A stretch of DNA of 64,000 nucleotides from the NCBI GenBank assembly GCA_032716605.1, contig CM064571.1, positions 11,992,220-12,056,219 of the forward strand. Reading direction: 5' to 3'. The DNA is from Paralithodes platypus (lineage: Eukaryota; Arthropoda; Malacostraca; Decapoda; Lithodidae). The first letter of the stretch is position 1; every line of letters begins with the position of its first letter. Positions 56,764-64,000 of the stretch are shown here, one piece after another. A model generated the notes under the pieces. That model was not told the origin of the DNA and searched no databases. It saw nothing but the letters and a program-made list of their open reading frames with translations. The position numbers were made by a program, and so were the translations under genes.

Positions 56764-57225
56764 ATTTGTTCGATTATATAAAAACAAAAAAAAAATCTTC
56801 AGCGTTTAACCTTTTTTTACTGAGCACAATTAAAACTTATATGAAAGAAGAAGAATTCATGCGCTTTCCAACAGTCATCAGAATTTGTTTAACATCGATA
56901 GTTTTATTCATGTGATTATTAATAGTAAACCCAATACTCATGAACGATTTTCACCCACAATAATTGCTTCTACTGCAATATATTATATCTCAAAAAATAG
57001 AGGAAAGGCTAATCCACAATACCACTATAGAAAAACCCAACAAAAGCTTGAAGAGTCATAGATCAAATATATTTTCGACTACTTCCGAATTCCCATGGCC
57101 TTTAATCAAATTGTGTGTGGCGATACTAGGTTTGTATATATGAAATAAGAAGTAGTTTTCACTCTCTTCCCAAAAGTGTCATCAGAATAAACTTATCACC
57201 AATACGTTTTTTATGAATGTAATAC
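56764..57225. other. AT-rich spacer, nothing recognised
   Basis: About 460 bp between two tandem repeats, with no gene or element recognised. Confidence 0.6.
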
Positions 57226-57534
57226 AAAATATACACCTCCGCAGAAAATATACACCTCCGCAGAAAATATACACCTCCGCAGAAAATATACACCTCCGCA
57301 GAAAATATACACCTCCGCAGAAAATATACACCTCCGCAGAAAATATACACCTCCGCAGAAAATATACACCTCCGCAGAAAATATACACCTCCGCAGAAAA
57401 TATACACCTCCGCAGAAAATATACACCTCCGCAGGAAATATACACCTCCGCAGAAAATATACACCTCCGCAGAAAATATACACCTCCGCAGAAAATATAC
57501 ACCTCCGCAGAAAATATACACCTCCGCAGAAAAT
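57226..57534. repeat. 19-bp minisatellite, 16 units
   Basis: AAAATATACACCTCCGCAG repeated 16 times with one G-for-A change (57435). The unit has no stop in most phases, giving spurious frames of 90-120 codons on both strands. Confidence 0.98.
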
Positions 57535-57551
57535 GGTTTACATTATATTAA

Positions 57552-57871
57552 GGGGAGATTTCCACCTGGAGGATTTTTTTCTGGACCCATTTCTCCCTCA
57601 TGTTTAGCCCCATTGTTTTTGAGATTTTAAGACGTTCGCCCCATTAGTTTGGCGATTTTAAGAACCCTCGCCCCGTTTATGTCAATTTTTAAGACCATTC
57701 GTGACATTTAGGTGTCAATTTTTTCCTGGCGAGCGATAGCGAGCCTGTAATTTAAGGGGAACCGGCCTTCGGCCGGGACATTTTTCTACCGAAAAATGTA
57801 CACATTTATCTTGAAAGGGGGAGTAATTTTAAGCTTGATGGAAGTCTAGGGAATCAACTAAAAACCTCCCC
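57552..57871 (+). mobile_element. TTAA MITE, family B copy 4
   Basis: TTAA at 57548-57551 and 57872-57875. 320 bp; the best-preserved B copy, with hairpin CCGGCCTTCGGCCGG and TTTTTCTACCGAAAAATG. Confidence 0.92.
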
Positions 57872-57895
57872 TTAAGTTTATTGTTTTGTTATGAG

Positions 57896-58988
57896 ATTTA
57901 TAGATATGTATTATAGCTATTTATAGATATGTATTATAGCTATTTATAGATATGTATTATAGCTATTGATAGATATTTATTATAGCTATTTATAGGTATG
58001 TATTATAGCTATTTATAGATATGTATTATAGCTATTTATAGATATGTATTATAGCTATTTATAGATATGTATTATAGCTATTTATAGATATTTATTATAG
58101 CTATTTATAGGTATGTATTATAGCTATTTATAGATATGTATTATAGCTATTTATAGAATGTATTATAGCTATTTATAGATATGTATTATAGCTATTTATA
58201 GATATGTATTAAGCTATTTATAGATATGTATTATAGCTATTTATAGGTATGTATTATAGCTATTTATAGATATGTATTATAGCTATTTATAGATATGTAT
58301 TATAGCTATTTATAGATATGTATTATAGCTATTTATAGATATGTATTATAGCTATTTATAGATATGTATTATAGCTTTATAGATATGTATTATAGCTTTA
58401 TAGATATGTATTATAGCTATTTATAGATATTTATTATAGCTATTTATAGATATGTATTATAGCTATTTATAGATATGTATTATAGCTATTTATAGATATT
58501 TATATAGCTATTTATAATATGTATTAAAGCTATTTATAGATATGTATTATTTATAGATATGTATTATAGCTATTTATAGATATTTATTATAGCTATTTAT
58601 AGATATGTATTATAGCTATTTATAGATATGTATTATAGCTATTTATAGATATGTATTATAGCTATTTATAGATATGTATTATAGCTATTTATAGATATGT
58701 ATTATAGCTATTTATAGATATTTATTATAGCTATTTATAGATATGTATTATAGCTATTTATAGATATGTATTATAGCTATTTATAGATATTTATTATAGC
58801 TATTTATAGATATGTATTATAGCTATTTATAGATATGTATTATAGCTATTTATAGATATGTATTATAGCTATTTATAGATATGTATTATAGCTATTTATA
58901 GATATGTATTATAGCTATTTATAGATATGTATTATAGCTATTTATAGATATTTATTATAGCTATTTATAGATATGTATTATAGCTATA
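57896..58988. repeat. 23-bp minisatellite, about 47 units
   Basis: Unit ATTTATAGATATGTATTATA, then GCT, with TTT-for-TGT and AGG-for-AGA variants and several short deletions (58155, 58207, 58375-58400, 58500-58550). It starts 24 bp after MITE B copy 4. Confidence 0.97.
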
Positions 58989-59118
58989 TGTGTAGCTCAT
59001 TGTATGGGAAAGAGAATACAACTGCAACAAACTTCCTATGACCTATAGTTTTCGTTCTACGAAAACTACAAACACTTTCTACAGGAGGGAGCTAAGATGC
59101 ACTATCAGCCATGTTTAA

Positions 59119-59480
59119 GGGAGGTGACCTGTTTGTTTTCTCTTTCTCTCCCTCTTGCTTTGGCTTGTATCCATTTGGCCCCATTCAGCCTACTGTTTTA
59201 AGACTTTTACCCCCATCCAGGTGTCAATATTTTCCTGGTGAGTGGTAGCAAGCCAGCATATATATATATTTGTTTTGACAGCAAGCTAGATTTGTACATT
59301 TTTCGATAGAAAAATTCCTCCGGCGAAGCCGGATTTCTCCATACAATGCTGGCTCACTATCGCTCGCCAGGAAGAAATCGACACATGGATGGGGATAAAC
59401 GTCTTAAAACAGTTGGCTGAATGGGTCCGAATGGATACAAGCCAGAAAATTAGAGAAAAAAACAAAAACAAATTACCCCC
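59119..59480 (-). mobile_element. TTAA MITE, family A copy 8
   Basis: TTAA at 59115-59118 and 59481-59484. Has AGGTGTCAATATTTTCCTGG, the hairpin CTCCGGCGAAGCCGGAT and CTCACTATCGCTCGCCAGGA. Confidence 0.9.
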
Positions 59481-59602
59481 TTAACGAACATGTGGACCGC
59501 ACTCCCCCGTGTGACTGCTAAACACACACTGGCCAATGAAGCCGTATGGATTTTTTTGCTGTGTGTCATATTATTGTCACAGCAATGACAACAGCTTGCT
59601 TA
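59481..59602. repeat. Flank duplicated after two MITEs, copy 1
   Basis: Begins TTAACGAACATGTGGACCG and runs to TGACAACAGCTTGC. It is repeated with divergence at 59898-60034; both copies start at the terminal TTAA of a MITE (A copy 8, B copy 5). Confidence 0.85.
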
Positions 59603-59607
59603 TTATC

Positions 59608-59897
59608 CTCGCTAGACCTCCATCAAGCTTAGAAAACACTCCCTAGACCCTCCTTCAAGGTAAATGTTTACATTTTTCGGTAGAAAAATGTCCAGGCCAA
59701 AGGCCGGTTCCTCTTAAATTTTCAGGCTCGCTATCGCTCGCCAGGAAAAATCGATACAAAAGGTCTTCTAATTGACAACGAAATGGGGTGAAAGGTCTTA
59801 AAATCGTCAAACTAATGGGTCGAACATCTTATAATCTCAAAACAAATGGGGCTTTACACGAGGGAGAAAGGGGACCAGAAATACGACCCATCCCCCC
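59608..59897 (-). mobile_element. TTAA MITE, family B copy 5
   Basis: Right TTAA at 59898-59901. Landmarks reversed: GGCCAAAGGCCGG, GGCTCGCTATCGCTCGCCAG. The left end (CTCGCTAGACCTCCATCAAG) lacks TTAA but matches the left end of copy 7. Confidence 0.85.
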
Positions 59898-60034
59898 TTA
59901 ACGAACATGTGGACCGTACTCCCCCGTGTGACTGCATACCACACACTGGCCAATGGACCCCATATGGATTATTTGGCTGTGTGATATATTATTGTATTTT
60001 CACACAGCATTGACAACAGCTTTCCTATTTTCTT
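59898..60034. repeat. Flank duplicated after two MITEs, copy 2
   Basis: Second copy of 59481-59602, with a short extra segment around 59998-60005. Confidence 0.85.
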
Positions 60035-60197
60035 CACGTCGATCTCGATTCATAGCCAAAATTTCACACAGATCAAGTTTTTTGCCACCGAATTTCAGAA
60101 GACTTGCCCAGGCTTGGGATTGTGCTTAGCATGGTTGTACGCTAGTAGAAAATCCTCCATACCACTTGATTAGCGGTTCTGTGGGCCAAGGAGTTAA

Positions 60198-60445
60198 GGG
60201 GAAGTTTCTGTATTTTCGGGACCCCCTTCTCCCTCATGTTTAGCCCCATTAGTTTTGAGATTCTAAGATATTCACCCATTACTTTGTCAATTTTAAGACC
60301 TTTCACCCAATTTCTTTGTCAATTTTCAGACCTTTTGTGCAAAGTAGGTGTCAATTGTTTTCCTGGCAAGTGGTAGCCAGCTTGAAATTTAGGAGGAATT
60401 TCGGTAAACAAATGTGCAAACTTATCTCAAGAAGCGTCTTGGGGG
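60198..60445 (+). mobile_element. TTAA MITE, family B copy 6 (3' truncated)
   Basis: Left TTAA at 60194-60197. It has TTTAGCCCCATTAGTTTTGA and AGGTGTCAATTGTTTTCCTG, then decays after the GTAGCCAGC core; the hairpin is deleted. Confidence 0.75.
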
Positions 60446-61349
60446 AAACCAGGCACATGAAACAGAGGTTCCAGCAACTCCTTATCATCGGCCTATTTGG
60501 CCTACCCTGGGTACTGCCCTGCTCGATTGGTGCCTATAATCTCCCCATTTGAATTTACCAGAATTTAAGACGTTATAGCCATTATATATACATAATAATA
60601 ACTGGTAATTTTGTATTGATTTTGCATTAGAACAGTATAATATAATATAAATAAATATAATATAATACATTAGGGTTTGTAATTGATGATTAATGTTAAG
60701 AAGGGGGTGTTACTTATTATTATATATATTTAGCTCTTAATTAATATACTGTAAGCTTCTTTTTTATAATTAGCGCTGTTGGTGTTTTTCGCACCATTCA
60801 CAAAGTACTAACTCATACATTTGTGTTCGATTTTGTACCAAGCTCCAGCAGAAATAAGTGTTATGATCCGTGATAACCCCAGCCTGTCAGCGGTAACTAG
60901 CCAAAGAAACTGACTGCTGCCTCAGGCCTCAACAAACTCCAACCAGGAATAATAGACCCACCCTCACAAATAACCAAAACGTTGGCTGTTGTCATCTATC
61001 TCTTTATCTATATATTTATCTATCCGTATGCTTATTAATGTATTATCTATCTTGTTATCTGTGTGCCAGCCTGTACGATTATGTATATAGCTATCAACGT
61101 ACAGTATCTATCTTTATTGTCCATAATATAATAATACCTGTCTATCTGTCTACTAATAGTCATATGTCAATCTGTATACATAAATCACAATTATATAAAG
61201 AGTACAAAGGAGTACAAAGGAAATCAAGCAACAACATATCTAGTGACCCTTCTAGGCTGCTTGTCCTCCAAAACACTGAGGATCAAGTGTCCAAACAGTG
61301 GTTTAGAGTGGGTAAGGGAACATTGGAAAGGGAACTACTGCCCTGCCAC
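60446..61349. other. AT-rich spacer, nothing recognised
   Basis: About 900 bp, with (TATC)-like runs at about 60990-61080. No gene or element recognised. Confidence 0.6.
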
Positions 61350-62027
61350 TAATGTGCCAGGACTAGGAAGTTAGTAGGGGACATATGGGTTAGTAACTGA
61401 GGGGAGGATAAAATAAAGTTATTCATTTACAAACGCAGTCAGTCGCGGGTTTGATGCGAGATATTTGTCTAGGCGGAATTTAAATGAATCAACGGTGCTG
61501 CAGTCTATAACGTCTCGGGGAAGCCCATTCCACAAGTTGACAACTCGATTGAAGAAGAAATTCTTAGAGTCGTGTGAGTTAAAAGATTTACCAATAATTT
61601 TGCAACCGTTTCCCCGCGTGTAATTAGATTGGTCGATAGTGAAGTACTTACTACAGTTCATATTGTCGATGCCTTTGATGATTTTGAACACTTGAATTAA
61701 GTCACCTCTTAATCTGCACTGGGTTAAAGGAAATAGATTTAATTCTCTAAGACGCTCTTCGTATGGTTTGTTCTTTAGGCTAGGTATCATTTTGGTAACT
61801 CTACGTTGAACTCGTTCTAGCTTGTTTATGTCTTTTTGGTAATAAGGGCACCAGCATTGAACGCAGTATTCCAGAAGAGGGCGGACTAAGGAATTGTAAA
61901 GGGTTAGGATTACGTCTTTGGATTTATGCTCAAATGATCTGCCTATAAAGCCAATTATTTTGTTTGCCTTCTTAACAACTTCTGAACATTGTTGACTCGG
62001 TTTTAGGTTACTCGATATTGTGAGTGA
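61350..62027 (-). pseudogene. LINE-IV polymerase, C-terminal part
   Basis: A minus-strand open frame (stop at 61419) covering the thumb and C-terminus of a CR1/Rex-like LINE polymerase: SNLKPSQQCSEVVKKANKI, LTLYNSLVRPLLEYC, DINKLERVQRRVTKMI, KPYEERLRELNLFPL, RLRGDLIQVFKIIKGI, FFFNRVVNLWNGLPRDV and a short tail. It is open from about 62020 to the natural stop, so this piece has not decayed much, but RT catalytic motifs are absent because of 5' truncation. The formal frame starts at 62084 in unrelated sequence (MCFGRLHTIF), which is not part of the protein. The 3' UTR limit near 61350 is approximate. Confidence 0.85.
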
Positions 62028-63154
62028 AAGCACCCACGAAGTAACAACGACACCAAAAATAGTGTGTAATCGACCGAAACACATTGTTTATAAAATGTTC
62101 TATGTATGGAATGTAGGCAGGTAATGAATATTCAAATAGATATATAGATAGTCAACATTAGTTAACCTTAGTAAAGCTAAACTAACTCAGCTACCAATGA
62201 CCCTATTCACCCAAATTGATGACCATACTGTACAATATTTCCCAAAAAAATATAAAAGTGAGTTTTTGCAAGGATAAGGCATGCACGTTTATCCAATAAA
62301 CGTGAATGGTGACCCACCTATTTGTTTTATCCATATGGATGGCAAAATATAGTGTAAAAATCAATAATGCTGTGTTCTAAGTGTCTATTAGTATAGTTGT
62401 TTTATAACTATCAGTCTATCTAACTAACACGATAATTAACCAAAATATTCCCAAGTTCTACAATTAATAATGAAATAAAACATTTCAAATAAACTATAGT
62501 CATCCCTATTAAATGCTCAATGTTGTGTTTTCCACCAATATTATATATATTTTGGATATACAGTAGTATGTTGACGTCTGTCAATCCTCTCTCAACCAAA
62601 TGAAAGTCAAGGTTCTTATCTAAGTCCACAGTTGAGACCCAGACTTTCAGGGAAAAATTCTGAAAATATACAAAACAATGCGAATCGTTCTTTTGGAGTC
62701 TACATCTCCCTCGATGGAGCAATCCGAACTAAGCACAAACACATAAAATGAACATGCTGCATAAATCCTAACTGCACTGCAATGGGAACCTCTGCAATAA
62801 ATTATAATCGGGATGACTCAATAGTGGCGTTCAAGTGGAGTCAAATGGTTGATGTTGACCAAATATCGCACACACCTCTACTTGTATTGAGTGGGGCTTG
62901 ATAATCATGGGTACAGACATAGTGACGACGATTCTAATGTCGTGTTTGTAATATATTAGAGCTATGAGAGAGGCACAATAATAACATTGTTCAAAATGTG
63001 TAGTTTGTTGCTCCTCCTATAGTATACTGAGGCGATGTCAGTGAAACTCCAGCAAACATTATCTACTGTGAATGTTTTATCTATTGAGTCTAGCCTTGTT
63101 CTTGTTACTGGTCTTTATTTTTTATTTTTTTCCAATGTATATATTTTTGAGTTG
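62028..63154. other. AT-rich spacer, nothing recognised
   Basis: About 1.1 kb. A 100-codon minus-strand frame (62420-62722) has no recognisable motif. Confidence 0.6.
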
Positions 63155-63469
63155 CCTCGCTAGACCTCCATCAAGCTAAGAATAACACCCCCTAGACTCC
63201 CTTTCAAGATAACTTTGTACATTTTTCGGCAGAAACATTTCTAGGCCGAAGGCCGGTTCCTTTTAAAATTACAGGCTCGCTATCGCTCACCAGGAAAACA
63301 AATGACACCTATATGGCACGAAAGATCTGAATATTGATAAAGAAATGGGGCAAAAGTTCTTAAAATCGACAAACTAATGGAACGAACGTCTTAAACTCTC
63401 AAAACCACTATGCTAAACATGAGGGAGAAGGGGGGCCAGGAAACGACGACTATATCCCTCTTGACTCTC
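63155..63469 (-). mobile_element. TTAA MITE, family B copy 7
   Basis: Shares CTCGCTAGACCTCCATCAAG with copy 5, then GGCCGAAGGCCGG and CTCGCTATCGCTCACCAGGA. The right end CCCTCTTGA has a decayed TTAA. Confidence 0.85.
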
Positions 63470-63477
63470 GCATTCTT

Positions 63478-63552
63478 ACGACGCGATCGCATCATAAAGC
63501 CACCCCTCCAAGAGTGGTCGTATGACGCAATCGCGTCATAATGCCACCTGTA
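63478..63552. repeat. 43-bp direct duplication with small palindromes
   Basis: ACGACGCGATCGCATCATAA and ATGACGCAATCGCGTCATAA, each followed by GCCACC, lie 43 bp apart. Each contains a GACGC.ATCGCGTC-type dyad. Confidence 0.8.
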
Positions 63553-63910
63553 AGTTAGAAATATTCGCCAAAATTAAGTTTATGACACCGATTTTGACGC
63601 AATTTGGACTGGTAAGTTAGGCATCAGTAAGTTACAAAAGGAAGTATCTAGCAACCCCATAGCGTCCCTCTCTGAGGAGCCCGGGCCTTTGTAAAGTCAG
63701 TAGTTTCCCGGCCCCCAGACTGTGAGGCAGGGTCCCGGCCCTTTAAATTCTTGGCTCCCTCCCTCTGGCCCACCATGCCTAGCTATAGGCAGGCAATTAT
63801 GGATTATTTCATTTACCCAGTGCAAGTGATTAGTGAATAATTCGAATTTTATATGTATATAAAAGGTTACTTGTGACATTTGGTGACTGAGGGGAGTGAA
63901 TCTTGGTTAA

Positions 63911-64000
63911 CCCCTTGAGTATTGATGCAGTTTTGTCTAGGTATCATTGATGACTACACTATTTTTTGCTTGAAAGAAAAATATATTTATCAATAAATAC
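63911..64000. mobile_element. Possible TTAACCC-type element, cut by window end
   Basis: TTAA at 63907-63910 followed by CCCCTTGAGTATTGATGCAG, like the ends of the TTAACCC MITEs. The other end is outside the window. Confidence 0.3.

Noticed and set aside
57159..57551. Four 90-120-codon frames at the 19-bp minisatellite
   Set aside because: Open on both strands in several phases, as expected of a stop-free short repeat.

Overview
The window is eukaryotic, almost certainly arthropod and most likely decapod crustacean (inference). The reasons are several dead LINE lineages of a type abundant in crab and shrimp genomes, a DIRS-type retroelement, tRNA-headed SINEs, many TTAA-flanked MITEs, dense (CA)n, (GA)n and (TA)n microsatellites, and long minisatellites. 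I see no convincing host gene, rRNA, functional tRNA or CRISPR. The sequence is an archive of nested, mostly dead mobile elements.

Layout. 1-4.1 kb: LINE-I with an inverted 5' piece, split by a (TA)n block and by a 2.67-kb TIR transposon that carries a SINE. 4.3-6.7 kb: TTAA MITEs (family C) and a 1-kb TIR element. 7.5-9.9 kb: two LINE-II fragments separated by a SINE. 10-13.3 kb: a palindrome, a 36-bp minisatellite, a tRNA-Val-like SINE, a family A MITE, and a 55-bp minisatellite running into a small TIR element. 13.5-15.5 kb: LINE-III cut by one family B MITE and followed by another. 16-18.9 kb: TTAA elements D, F (with E nested), D and C, then a mariner-like MITE. 19-20.6 kb: AT-rich DNA with nothing recognised. 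20.6-23.9 kb: more MITEs and a long-TIR element. 24.1-27.4 kb: a dead DIRS element (Gag, RT, RNase H) on the minus strand. 30.4 kb: a 39-bp minisatellite.

31.4-40.8 kb is one old LINE-II copy on the minus strand, opened by at least five insertions: a MITE A, a second LINE-II, a tandem tRNA-like repeat block that itself holds a MITE D, a 0.28-kb unknown insert, and a SINE. Paralogous copies inside the window show the empty sites for two of the TTAA insertions. 40.87-53.16 kb is one 29-bp minisatellite of about 424 units. It is followed at once by two adjoining perfect-looking hairpins.

53.7-60.4 kb: alternating family B and A MITEs. One A copy is split by a 2.07-kb TIR transposon (54263-56329) that has twin CCAAT boxes and a short ORF resembling the N-terminus of an uncharacterised arthropod transposon protein family. 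Two further minisatellites (19 bp, 23 bp) follow. 61.4-62.0 kb: the 3' end of LINE-IV. The last kilobases hold one more MITE B.

Family labels (A-F, I, K, LINE-I to IV) are mine. A and B are sister TTAA families: B has one structured core, while A has been made nearly symmetrical around the same core. Functionally the window is about transposition, target-site choice (TTAA, TA) and tandem amplification rather than about cellular pathways.
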